DNA of 64,000 bases from Ixodes scapularis (lineage: Eukaryota > Arthropoda > Arachnida > Ixodida > Ixodidae), in the NCBI RefSeq assembly GCF_016920785.2, contig NW_024609857.1, positions 78,737,570-78,801,569 on the forward strand, read 5' to 3'. Shown one piece after another: positions 22,501 to 34,021 of the stretch. The position numbers were made by a program, and so were the translations under genes. The first letter of the stretch is position 1; every line of letters starts with the position of its first letter. The notes under the pieces were generated by a model. The model did not search any database. It was given only the letters and a program-made list of their open reading frames with translations, and was not told the DNA's origin.

Positions 22501-23029
22501 ACCAATAAAACTATATGCGAGTTGGAATATCACGTTCAGCACGACATTTCTTTGCAACGCAGTCTCTTGTGTGTATTTCTGAATGATAAAATAAAAAGTG
22601 TTGTTGTTGTCAAATTATGAATAAAGAAGCAAAACACTGGGCTTATCCATACCAAATATATTTAACATATTCCTGAACTGGAGGATCTGGCATTTACTGC
22701 AAAAGAAAGTTAATTGTTTAGGATCCTCATTCAAAAACTTGCTGTTTGAAAACAGAATGAGAAATCCTCACCTTTTAATGAAAGCAGCACCTGCTAGCTG
22801 TAGCCATATAGAAACTGCAAAATAAAAATTTGTGATTAGTTCGCAACAAGTAGCAATCCTTCACTAAGCCGGATAGATTCAAAATTATGTCTGCGTTTGA
22901 TTGTGGAAAAATAAGCTTCCATTCCACTGCCACGGATCATTCTGAGCTCCGTCAACTAAATAAACCTATCGGCTCGTCTGGCTTCACAGTTCCTGCTTTG
23001 CACCTAACTAAAGTATCTGGAATGCTCAC

Positions 23030-26000
23030 CTTTGAGGAAAACCAAACTGGTGCTTGCTTGCTTGTAGGCCACGGAAACTGGAAGAGAGATTTGCGATTAG
23101 TTGCGTTCAAGTAGCAATTACATTGAGTAGCCCCGTAAAGTACACTAAAAAGTCAAATTTGGGGGTTTCACGTGCCAAACCTACGATGGGCATCTGGCAC
23201 GCCCCAGCGAAGGACTGAGGATTAATTTCGACCACCCGGGGATCTCTTGACGTGCAACCGAAAGCTCGGTTACACGGCGCCTTCTCCGCAATAAGCCAAG
23301 TACACTAAGTCGAAAAGATTAAAACAATTACATGCGCAGGACATAGATAACCTCTTGCAACGTAACTGGGCATACGTCAATGTCGCTCGCGTGTATTACA
23401 GAAAAATAAGCTTCAATGCACGAGCCCCCAGTCGTTCCGAGCTCTGTCAATTAAAAATGCTGTACCGGTCGTCTGGCTTCAGTATTCCTGCTTCGGGAAT
23501 CTGGAATTCTCACCTCTGAGGAGAAGCAAACTGGGACCTGCTGGCTCTTAAGCCTTGGAAAATGTCAAAAAGATTTGCGATTAGCTGCGTCCAAGTACCA
23601 ATTTCTTTGACCAGCCACCTACAGCACACTAAGTGAGATAAAATCAAAATTACATGTGCGTGACATAATATGCCTCTTGTGACAAAACTGGGCACATGTT
23701 TTGTCGCCTACAGCAACACTGAAGCCAGACAGACAAGCGATACGGCATATTTAATTGACGGAGCTCAGAACGACTGGGGACGCTTTCACTGAAGCTTGTT
23801 TTGCTACAATACACGCGTGTATTGCAGCAAAACAAGCTTCAGTGAAAGCGTCCCCAGTCGTTCTAAGTTCCGTTAATTAAATATGCCGTACCGCTTGTTT
23901 GGCTTCAGTATTGCTGCTTCAGAGCAAACTAGAAAATCTGGAATCCTCACCTTTGAACGAGAGCGAACTGGCACCTGCTGGCTTGTGGGCCGTGGAAACT
24001 GCAAGAGAGATTTTTGATTAGTTACGTACAAGTAACAATTTGTTTCGAGTAGCTGCCTACAGCACATTGAAATTACATGCACGGGACATAGATGCCTCAT
24101 GCGACGGACCCCCTTCATCCTTGTTTTCCATTAACTCTGCTCACCTTCACCACCCGCCTCCAATTTCTGCGCTACTTCTTTAATCTCGATTCCCTGGTTC
24201 CCAAAGGCCATGCCATGGCTTGTGCCAGTCACAGGTCTGTCTGCTCTGCAACTGGCGCCATTGTGGCAAAGATGCCAAAGCACCTGGCGCTTGATGTGCT
24301 CTTTTAATATTTTGAGCATTGCTGAAAACAGGTGGATGGGTGTCTGGTATGCCCTTTGATTAGTTGCGGATCGTTTCGAATCAGAGGGTAGGCGCTTCTG
24401 CGATCTGAGCGCATGCTCGGTATTTAACAATAGTTGAAATTGAACTCAGCAGGAATCTTCAATCATAACAAACAGAATGTGCATGCCAAAAGGCTTAGCA
24501 ATTGAAACCCTCACCATCTATCTATTTTCGTTTCTTGTCCGCAAGAAGCTGTCGTATATGTAGCCTCCCTTGCTTAAGCCGCTCCTCCCTAGTGTCCCGG
24601 TTGGGTCTCGTCCTGATGAATCGTCGGTGGAGACCTGAGGTGCAGCCAACATCAGATTAGACCTTTTGAGACACAACCATATACTTACTGGGAGGAAGTA
24701 CACCCAAACGAATTTTAACCATGTCATTCATAGGGAGTTTTAAAATGAAAGGCCTGACGTAAAATGAGACGTCAATACTGACGCACCCCTTTTGCGAACC
24801 TAAAATTTTGAAGGCCTTGTCCCCCTAGCTAGGGGGACAGGGCACATGAATCCCGGCATGTGGATGAAATTTTTACCTTAAGATCCTGACTCAATGCCCA
24901 TCCCCGAATATTCGACCACCACACTTTTAGAAAAAGATAACTTTTTAGAAAACACCAAGTCATCGACCACCCCTACAAAAGCCTGAACCAAGCCTACTCG
25001 TACCGTGGCTTGTTTGCTCCGTGCCGCCTTGAGTTAATTCGGGCTGACAATTTTTTTTTTTTTCAAATGGAATCCAGATTCTTAGTTTTGGTTTCACTTG
25101 TAGAGGCAGGTGGATACTTTTGTAAAGCTTCCTCCCTATGCGCTTCTGAGTTAGCAGTTTTTCAATGGCCAACTCCCGGGCTGTGATTTTTGCGCTCCTT
25201 GACAAATGCTGAAACTCATATAGCAGTGATGTGATTGGCCTAAGCCGTTTTGAAGCAGAAAAAGTGGCCTTTGGAGCAGCCAAAACAGTGTTTTGGAGCA
25301 GCAAAAGTAGCTTTTAAAGCAGATATTCTAATAAAAATAAAAATATTTGTTTTAAATGCTGGACACGCAAAGAGAATCATGCTCGCCGAAATAAACCAAT
25401 TATGGTGAAGTTCGGCCACCTGGGAGTCTTTCAAGATGTAACTGAAATGCCAATGACATGACACATTTCTTTTTGCTTTTCGAAACATTCTGCAAGGCTG
25501 GAGCAAGCTTTGCTTTTGCTTAGGGTAGTAATGAATGTCCAATTTAAATGTCTCCAAAGAAATATTGCGACATCCCACAAGTGTACAGTGCTGTAGGCAT
25601 TGCCAAGCAATTCCGAAAAACTGCTTGCCACGGTTTTACTGGTTGCCGACGTGCCAGATTTTCGTCAAAACTAATTAAATGTAAAACAATGAATTGCAAG
25701 CGTCCCGGCTGGTGCCTCTGTTGTGCAATTATGTTCGCATCGTTGGTTCACATGCACGTGAGGGCAACTCCTGCAGGCTTGCAGGTCACGTGCTTCGTCG
25801 CGCGAGCGAAACGGCTGTTCGATTGAAACCGAAACCATGCCTCTCCGCTCTGCCGCCAACTGGTTGCCAAAAGTCTATGCAAAATGTAACTGCACAGCAT
25901 GCGACAAAAAAGAGTCCAGCGCCGCGTGCTTGCAAGGCCGGCAGGTGAGGTACGAGATAAACACAGAAAAAAAGAACCTGAGCGCATTAATGCAAGACAT

Positions 26001-27279
26001 CGCGAGCCAGGGTCGCTTTGTGCAACGACTGAACTCGAGACAAACAAGCGCGCTCTGTGGGTTTAGCGTGCAGACATTCCCTTCTTTGCTTCAGCTCACT
26101 TCAACTTTTCTTCGCGACACATTTTTCACGTACCGGGGTCCCTCTTGAAAGAAAGCCCACCCAGAGAAACCTACGTAATCAATATTTCGACACAGCAGTT
26201 TTGAGCTAGAGAGGGATTTTGTAGCAGCGTATGTTTCAAACAAGAACATGAATGTTGATGAACATGCGGCGGTCCTTATGTTTCAGTTTAGGAAGCTCCA
26301 TATCTCCAACGTCTTGCGGCCGTTGATTTCAGGAGCGAGAGCTTCAGCTGAAAAAGTAACTCCCGCCGCGCCGAAACATAGTTTCGTTTCACAGCGTCAC
26401 GTCATGGCTGGTACCCAGCACGCTAGCGTCGCAGCACACACACACACGCCGGCAACTATCGTTAAAAAAAAGCGAGAGAGACGGCATGGCGGAAAAAAAC
26501 CATGCAAAAAACCATGGACGATTGATGCAGGGCATTTTGTGTCGGGCGGCCGTTTGCGCCGCCTAGCTCATGCATGCTCAGTTACGGTACTTAGTTTAGT
26601 TTCAGTTTTGAAAGGCGACCAAAATTGGCCCTTTGGCGCAGATTACCCATATTTTGGCAAAATGTAGCAGGACGTAGCAGGGTTAGCCCCTTGGCGCAGT
26701 TTGGCGCAATTGGCGCAGCCATCACATCACTGATATAGGCGGGCAATAGCTCCCCTTGAAAATACTTGCTCTTGGTGGCCAAGAACAAACTCGTGTTCCT
26801 GATTGGCAGCCATTTGCTGCGAAGAATACCTGCACATATCCTAAAGAACCCAGTCTTAGTCTAACACAGATGCTTTGGCCAGACAGAGATGCAAAAGCCT
26901 GACACAAGACCACTATAAAGACAGGAAATAGAGTGTCTGTGAGGAATAAAATACACAACTCAGATAGACATCAATCACTCACCTTGAAAACATTTGCCAT
27001 GGGCGGCAAAGAGCAAACTTCTGGCCTTGATTGGCTGGTGCTCGCCACCAAGACCTGCATGTATAAGAAAGACCTGCACTTAGTCAAACTTGGGTGTTTT
27101 TGCAGAAGAGACACAACAAAATACTAATGCAAGACCAGAACACATAGGAAATGGCATCCAAGAGGAATGAAACACAAAACTCATACAGGCGGGTAATAGC
27201 TCACCTTGAAAATACTTGCTCTTGGTGGCCGAGAACAAACTCGTGTTCCTGATTGGCAGCCATTTGCTGCGAAGATCAC
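23030..27279 (-). CDS. Unidentified mini-exon gene carried by E1
   Basis: Exon candidates (minus) with splice-like borders and lengths divisible by three: 27279-27205 (75), 27054-26983 (72), 26829-26755 (75), 25208-25098 (111), 24634-24515 (120), 24321-24145 (177), 23998-23951 (48), 23077-23030 (48). A ninth copy near 23518-23566 has lost its acceptor. The first three are tandem duplicates, as are the 48-bp ones. Most end TCAAG or TCAAAG before GTGAG. 24321-24145 is open only in phase 1 and encodes an ILKEHIKRQVLW block. 25208-25098 is open in phase 0 and encodes SAKITARELAIEKLL. 26829-26755 has a GG donor and 24634-24515 has a stop near its end, so the gene is partly decayed. The function is unknown, and the start and end were not found. 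Confidence 0.45.
23155..23300 (+). repeat. Fragment of an abundant interspersed repeat
   Basis: Contains TTTCACGTGCCAAACC, GGATTAATTTCGACCACC and a GTGCAACCGAAAGCTCGG block. From memory these match a very common tick repeat. It interrupts a copy of the E1 exon-repeat unit. Confidence 0.5.
23715..23916. repeat. Near-perfect palindrome without spacer
   Basis: Two arms of about 100 bp meet at ACACGCGTGT (centre 23815/23816). The arms are an inverted duplication of one E1 intron-repeat unit (GCTTCAGTGAAAGCGTCCCC, then GTTCTRAGYTCCGTYAATTA). Only a few mismatches are seen. Confidence 0.85.
25224..26732. mobile_element. hAT-like non-autonomous element, 1.5 kb
   Basis: Termini CAGTGATGTGAT are inverted and flanked on both sides by ATATAG (25218-25223, 26733-26738). 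Joining the flanks gives AACTCATATAGGCGGG, which matches the paralogous unoccupied site AACTCATACAGGCGGG near 27180. No transposase is visible. The right end carries repeated TGGCGCA words. Confidence 0.75.
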
Positions 27280-28212
27280 CTGCACATATCCTAAAGAAAC
27301 CAGTCTGAGTCTAACACAGATGCTTTGGCCGGACAGAGACACAAAAGTCTGATAAAAACCACAAAAAGCAGGAAATAGTGTCTGCGAGAGATGAAAACAG
27401 ACCGAGGTGGAGAGGCTCGTTCTGTTTCACCTTAGTCAAAAAGTGTAGCTCATTTTGCCAAAACAATGCATATTTGCTAAAAAATGTATAATATATATTT
27501 TGCCCCACTTAGCAGAGTTTACTGCCAAGGATACCTGCAAACCAGTATGAGTCAGACTTAGTCAGTTTTTTTTTTCTTTTGATGAGCGACAACAGAATCC
27601 TAAACGGGTGATGAAACAAAATATAAGCCTACCAAGCCAGACTAATTTGCCTTGATGCAAGTACAGTGCCTCGGCCGACAAATGAGTTTCTATTCTTGGT
27701 CACTTATCATATTGGATGGGAATAGTAAAGTAAATGAAAATAAGGCTATCTCTCTTGCAGCCGACAGCTGCAAACGAAATTCATATACCTCGATAAACGA
27801 CCTAAAAATAAAACTGGGTGGTGGCCAAGTGGTTTATGGTGTCAAATTTCAAATTTACAGACTGTGTAGTTCTGGATTAAGTCCTCCTGGTGTATATTTT
27901 TATCCTTATTAATTTTATTTAAATTTTTTTTTGAGGCATTAGCACATAATTTATATGCTAATTCAACTTTAGAAGCGTTTTAAGAATACTCCACGGCTTA
28001 ATAGTGCTCGTAATAAATTCTCATGAAAAGCGGCTTTCAATTTTTTTCTTGCTCTCGCTGCTGCTTGCTTCCTTACCCTTAAAATGCTGACGACTCGACA
28101 CAAAAGTAATAAAAAAATGTGCTTCAAATGTGATGAAGATGAGCATTTCCAAGTTGTACCCCTGCTTCATGCCCTGACCATGCTACCATACCATAGCTGA
28201 GCATAGCGACGA

Positions 28213-28445
28213 ATGGTCCCAGGTGCTGTGAGCCGACCGTATTTAGCCTTACGGTGTGGCGCAACTCATGCAGCCCCTATGCTTGATGATGGAGCCAGTG
28301 TGCGAGGTGCGACCTGCTTGAGCTGTGCAAGCCACAGCTTTACAGCCTGCAAAGGGTGGGAAGATGCCCCTCCCCTTGCAGAGCTTGCAATAGCTCAGCA
28401 AGAAGCTATTGCAAGCACTAGGGAGCCAGTGTGTGAATAAAAGCA
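28213..28445 (+). other. Possible transcript 3' end with hairpin
   Basis: A perfect 12-bp stem CTTGCAATAGCT/AGCTATTGCAAG at about 28385-28415 is followed by GTGAATAAAAGCAC, which holds a consensus AATAAA. GGAGCCAGTGTG is present twice. No protein is recognised. Confidence 0.25.
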
Positions 28446-28511
28446 CTTCTGAATGTGAATTAGTGTGTAAATTATGCCTCTATACGCTAAAACTTAAAAA
28501 AAAGTATTATT

Positions 28512-28541
<30 letters not shown>

Positions 28542-28542
<1 letters not shown>

Positions 28543-28759
28543 TGTAAACGACTAAATTTTCGCGAGGAACTAATTTTCGCGAATTTCACGAATCGCCTAC
28601 AAACGCGAAAAATACGTCCCGCGAACAACTCGGGCAATATGTGAACACTACGGAAGCTAACCTCGGTTCGCGAAAATTAGAACCCGCGAATAATTTCAAA
28701 GTTTCAGCTTTGGCCCGATTCGCAAAAATTTGAGCCCGCGAAAATGAAGTCGTTAACAG
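28542..28759. mobile_element. Mariner-like MITE, 218 bp
   Basis: Ends CTGTAAACGAC and, inverted, CTGTTAACGAC. TA flanks both sides, and TTTTCGCGA/TCGCGAAAA words fill both arms. The length and TA duplication fit a Tc1/mariner-type MITE. Confidence 0.75.
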
Positions 28760-28847
28760 TATACTAAAAAAAGGCAAAAAGAAAAGAAACGACTCCAGGT
28801 GGGTTTGAACCCAGAGCTCCACTGCCCTTGATTTCAGTTCCCTAAGG

Positions 28848-29328
28848 ACCACTTCAGACGGGGCAACGTTTCTAGCAATTTTGAGGTTGCTGGCGGGTTG
28901 TTCCCTAGGTTTTCCCAGATCAGCACGAATTTCTGAGATCAGGTTCGGCTCAAAACAGACAAGCAACTCTAACAAACTGGAGAAGTTTGAAGCGGCAGCA
29001 GCCAATCAGGGACGCAATATTTTCACGTGACAGCCCTGTGGTGGTGAGGATGACAGCTGAAGACTTGGTCCTGGTTTGAAATGGATCATTTTGGAAATAA
29101 ACTTTTTCAGAAACATGAGTGAGTATTCTCAACGCCACTCAAAGATATAAAAACACGTTATTAGCACGTAGTTGTGCGTCTATATAGTGCAAGAAAAATC
29201 CAAATTCATGATGATGGCAAGTCATAGCAATTCGGTTGCAGCGTGTGAACGCAGGCGGCCCGTGTTGCTGGTGTTGCGACGTTAAGTTGCTGGGGGAAAT
29301 TGCCCCGTCTGAAGTGGGCCTTAGGCTC
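28848..29328. mobile_element. Small TIR element
   Basis: CTAAGGACCACTTCAGACGG at the left end matches CTAAGGCCCACTTCAGACGG in reverse complement at the right. GGGCAA follows in both. The element is about 480 bp and non-coding. The target duplication is uncertain and the superfamily is not assigned. Confidence 0.65.
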
Positions 29329-29647
29329 GCTTCCACCGTTCACGCTCAGCGAGCAAGCCTGCTTCAACCGTTCACACCTCAAGGCAAGCTGGACAGCTAC
29401 AAGCCACCTAAATGTCTACCGCCGCATCCCCGGCCAGGTCGTGACGCGACATAACCTATTAAAGTCTCGCTGTCACTGCCACGACCGGTCAGAGTGAAGT
29501 CGAGAAAGAATTATATAAATCATTTCGTAGCTTTCTTGGAACGACCCCCCTCAAGGGAGAGTCGTCCCTCCGCCCTTCGTCGATTGTTGGACTGACGCAA
29601 AGCAACTAGCCGTCTTAGCCCAGCAGTTACAAATAATAGTGCTCATT

Positions 29648-29780
29648 AACTCGCCTGCCAGCATTCCAGGTGCCAACCACAATTTCCGCCAGTTTACCCA
29701 ACACCCGCTGACAATCTTGTCTGCCAGTGTTCCCGGTGTCAACTGCCATTTCTGCAATCTTTCCAACACCCACTGAAAAA
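29648..29780 (-). repeat. Two-copy tandem repeat of about 65 bp
   Basis: Two similar units (CTGCCAGYRTTCCMGGTG ... CCAACACCCRCTGA) stand in tandem. On the minus strand both are open and read W-V-x-R-x-x-x-L/W-Q-L-A/T-P-G-x-L-A-like. No known domain. Confidence 0.5.
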
Positions 29781-30519
29781 AACCCATCTGTACTCCAGGC
29801 CTCGACAAGCGCTTACTTGCCTACCGCATCACCCCGAGCCTAAATCCTAAATCTGCAATGAGTCCTGGCTGTTCCCCCTCCTGCCACTCGTTATCCTGCC
29901 TTCCAGCGAACATGCCGTGACTCTCCTCTGCCTCTGAAGACAACTTTCTTACATCTTAAACGCGCTCCCCATCTCTTGCCAACCACTAATCTGGGGTACC
30001 CGAGAAAGCGGGTCTGCAACCTCGTTCTTCGAGCCCTTTAGGTACTCGATTCGAGGAGACACCTGCTGAGCTCTGCCGTGAGACAAGTCGCCAAAATTCC
30101 AACATATTTGTCTCAACGGGCATCGTTAGCATTAGTGAACAACCCGCTTAACGAATCCGTGAGATTCCCTGGGGACGACTAGAAGCAGAGGCATACCGAA
30201 CGAGCCCCACGTTGGATTTTCCATTTTAATGTTTTTTTTTATTTTTTTATTTATTTATCAATACTGCCAGCCCAATATAGGGCCAAGGCAGGAGTGGGGT
30301 GATACAGTGTCACACATGCACATTATAAACACAACAGTTCTAAACAAAAAGCAATCTTAGCACCGAAAATTAATATCTACGACATATTCGAAAGAGGAGA
30401 AACAATACAGTAACCAAATGTAATACTAGTAATAACAATAACAGTATAGCAGTAAATGTAACAGCAGTAATAAAAAATAAAGACTGTAAAATAATTTCAT
30501 AAGAGCAATAAAAGCAATC

Positions 30520-33240
30520 TTAGCACTGAAAAATATTATCTACGGCTTTTTTGAAAGAACAGAGTGAATCAATATCGACAACATCACCGGGAAGGCTGTT
30601 CCACAAATAAATTGTATGCACAAAAAAAGATTGTTTATAGCTATTTATTCGAGCTTTAATAGGGGCTACGGTCTTTGAGTGATGCAAGCGTTCCGAGTAA
30701 AAACTTTTTGGTTTTAAGTAAACGGAGCCATCAATTTTTATACAGTTCTTGAAAATCTGAAAGAACAGCTTCAACCGTTGGCTCTCTCTTCTGTTTGACA
30801 GAGGGCTTATATTGGCTCTCCTTTTAAGTTCGGTCACAGACGTAGTTCGTCTGAAATCTGAAAAAACTATACGCACAGCTAGCGACTGAATATCTTCGAG
30901 TTCTCTGACCAGAGAGCTCTGCCATGGGCTCCACACTGCAGACGCGTATTCTAACACAGGTCTAATAATTGTCTTATACGCAAGAATTTTAACGGAAGGG
31001 GGAGTTTTACCCAGCGTTCTCTTCAGGTACCACAATTTGTTAGTTGCCCGCTTTTTAACATACTCCACATGCCTTTTCCACCCGAGGTCAGAAGACAAAA
31101 TCACTCCTAAATATTTGTAACTGTCCACTTCAGTCAATACTACACCAGCAACCTCATAGCTAAAGTTTAAAACAGTTCTTTTTGTTGTTATATGCATGTA
31201 CTGAGTTTTGCTAATATTAATCTTCATGCTATTTTCACGACACCAAGACGCAATGTTAGCCAGTGCTTCACTCACTTTTATATGGTCTTGTATTTCAACA
31301 ACGGGACTGTAAATAACGCAGGCGTCGGCAAACATTCTTAGCTTAATTGGGACATCTTCATTGGATGGGAACAAACTGTTAACGTAAGTTAAAAAAAGTA
31401 GGGGCCCTAAGACAGAACCTTGGGGCACCCCAGAATGAACATCTAACAGCCCTGAGTAAGTACCATTTATATCCACAAATTGTTGACGGTTTGAAAGATA
31501 TGCATTGATCCACCTAGTCAAAGAAAAGGGAACTCCGAGGTCTATTAATGTCTTAATCAGTCTGCGGTGAGGTACCTGGTCGAATGCCTTCGACAGGTCG
31601 ATGAAAACTGCATCAACCTGTGTACGGTTGTTAACGTAAGTGGCTAATTCATGGTAAAATTCAATCAACTGGGTTACCGTTGGCAGGCCACTGCGGAAAC
31701 CATGTTGGTTGGCGTTTAGAACATTATGCATTTCTAAGAAAGAAACGAGTTGTCTGGTTATGATATGCTCTAGTAATTTACAGGCCGTGCAAGTCATGGA
31801 GATAGGACGATAATTATCAATTGAGTCACTTCTTCCAGATTTCTTTACAGGGACAACCCTAGCGACTAGCCAGTCATTCGGTAATGCAGCATCCTTGATT
31901 GATATAGAAAATATTCGTACAAGGTATTTGGCCACCCATTCTACATATATTTTAAAGAAGGCATTCGGCAAAGCATCTGGTCCCGGGGATTGTTTTTCAT
32001 CGAGTGAAAGTAGTAGTGCAACAACACCCTCCTCAGATATAAAACTGCTCATGTCATCTGCGGGAGGAATAATGATGTTCTGACAGGACTCTCTTGTAAA
32101 TACAGACTGGAAAAACTGATTGAACTTAACTGCTATTATTGCCTTGTCACTCACCAGGCTGCCGTCAATAGATATCTGTTTAATACCACTTTTCGTAGGA
32201 GATAGGTGACGCCAGAACTTTTCGGGGTTAGATAGCAAACATTCAGGTAACGTCCTTGTATGGTATGTTTCTTTAGCCAATTTTATTAAGCTTTTTAGTT
32301 GCCTCGCCTGCTGATTTACATAATCAGATCGACGCTTCCGAAGCCTCTTCAGCTTCCGTTCGACGTGCAGAATTTCCCGTGTTATCCACGGGTTTCGGCG
32401 TTTTATCTTTTTTGTCTTTTTTGGAATAAAATAAGCAAGACAATGGCCCACTATACACTTAAAGCTCAGCCACATATCATTTACCTCAGTCCGCTGATTG
32501 AAGTTATCGAGGCACTGCTCAAGATAGTCAATAACGGATTCATCATTTGCCCTACCAAAATCATAGTACATCTTCTTTTCATAGTGTTTAGACTTAGTAA
32601 CAGAAATATCACATTTTAAAAATACTAACTTATGGTCAGATATTCCGTCATGAACAGAAACCTCACAAACATCGAAATGATTACTAACAAACAAAAGATC
32701 GAGTAGCGAACATGTAGTGTCAGTAACACGCGTAGGTTCCGTAACAACTTGACGTAGACCGCGACTGAAAGCCAATCGTAGAAGCGAGTCGGACATCCTC
32801 GTGCCCTGGACAGCCACACCATCATCCGACCAAATGACGTCCGGAGCGTTAAAATCTCCTCCAATTATCAACTTACTTCGACTATTAGTGTTTGCGATCA
32901 AGTAATCCAGGATTTTATCTAAGTCCTCAGAGGATGATCCTGGCTTTTTATATACCGTTCCAACAGTTATCCAAGTTCCGAAGAAATCCAACTTGCACCA
33001 CACACTTTCACTGTCACCAACATGCTCCATGGATTGAAACGCCAAGTTGTCTTTTATCGCTATAGCTACTCCTCCACCTCTGCCGCACCTATCCCTGCGA
33101 AGTAACCTCTAGTTTGGCGGTACGACTTCGTTATCAAGAATATTATCATTAAGCCAGGTTTCGGTTATCAGAAAAACATGCGGGTCGTAGCAATAAATTA
33201 AAGCTTCTAGTTGGTCAGTTTTGTTAACTAAGCTTCGTGC
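30520..33240 (-). pseudogene. CR1-type ORF2: endonuclease and reverse transcriptase
   Basis: The endonuclease shows NARSL, ITETWLND, GGDFNAPDVIW and SDHKLVF. An in-frame TAG at about 33110 separates its first 40-50 residues from the rest. The RT (841 codons open from 33045) shows SPGPDALPNAF, YRPISMTCTACKLLEHII, HGFRSGLPTVTQL, DLSKAFDQVPH and SGVPQGSVLGPLL. The catalytic box reads MFADACVIY instead of the usual FADD: the second aspartate is alanine (about 31320-31325). The C-terminus has the WNSLP motif. Confidence 0.85.
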
Positions 33241-33285
33241 ATTTAGGGATACCAGTCTGAGTTCTTTTTTTTCTTCCTCTCTGTG

Positions 33286-34021
33286 TCATGCGCAGGTAGT
33301 AAGGCGCTGGCTGGAAGTTTGTACTTGTTTCACCTTGTCATTTTTCTGGTCATCCCATATGTACGCTTCACCATTTATCTTCAGCTTATCATATGACAAA
33401 TACACCTTTTCCCTCCTTTCCCTGTTGGCTCGTGAGCTGTTCCAAAGAAGTCTCCTGACTGAGCGAACACGGTATGAAACATCTTCACCAATGTATATAT
33501 TTGTGCCTTTTAATTTTTTAGCATTTTGAAGTATCAGCTCTTTTTCCCGGTAGTCCATAAGTCTAAGTATGACGGGGCGTCGTAAGCCTTCTTAGTGCTT
33601 TCCGAGACGGTGGATCCGCTCTATACTTGTTATCGATACCTCCAAATGTTTTTTCGAATATTTCCTTGACTACCGTAGTATTTAACAAGGACGAACTTTC
33701 CTGCGGACTCTCCGTCAGACCATGTATCACCAAGTTGTTCCTTCGTTCTCTATTTTCCAGTTCATCTATCTTGTTCTCCAGGGCTTGAATATGCGTTTGA
33801 AGTTCCTCAGCCCGGGCCGTCATACGGTCTTCACTCGACGTCACCCTTGTGGTCAAGTTTTCCAACTTTTCCTCTAAACCATTAGTGCGCTGTAGCAGTA
33901 TTTGGATATTAGCATTAATTTCCATTAGAATCTCATGATCAGTTTTTGGGCCTGGGTTTGACTCAACGTCACCGCAAACCAAGAGGCTAATCACACATAC
34001 ACATCTCTTCACCAGAAACAA
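33286..34021 (-). pseudogene. CR1-type ORF1 with N-terminal 2A peptide
   Basis: Begins MFLVKRCVCVISLLVCGDVE and completes the 2A consensus with SNPGP, a ribosome-skipping sequence known from some CR1-type LINEs. A coiled coil (about residues 35-95) and an RRM-like region starting RRNNLVIHGL follow. The frame shifts near 33560-33580. The C-terminal part (33286-33558) continues with LMDYREKELILQNAKKLKG. Confidence 0.8.

Larger units (their letters stand above)
30225..34021 (-). mobile_element. CR1-type LINE with 2A-bearing ORF1, inactivated
   Basis: From the 3' side: a TAAA-rich tail (30225-30260), a 3' UTR (30261-30519), ORF2 (30520 to about 33240), and ORF1 (33286-34021) starting with a 2A-like peptide. 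The element lies inside E1 in antisense orientation to the transposase gene. ORF1 has a frame break, the endonuclease has a stop, and the RT has a changed catalytic residue. The 5' UTR limit is not clear. Confidence 0.85.

Noticed and set aside
28788..28850. tRNA-like GGGTTTGAACCC sequence
   Set aside because: A B-box-like motif is present, but no matching A-box, anticodon stem or full acceptor stem was found.
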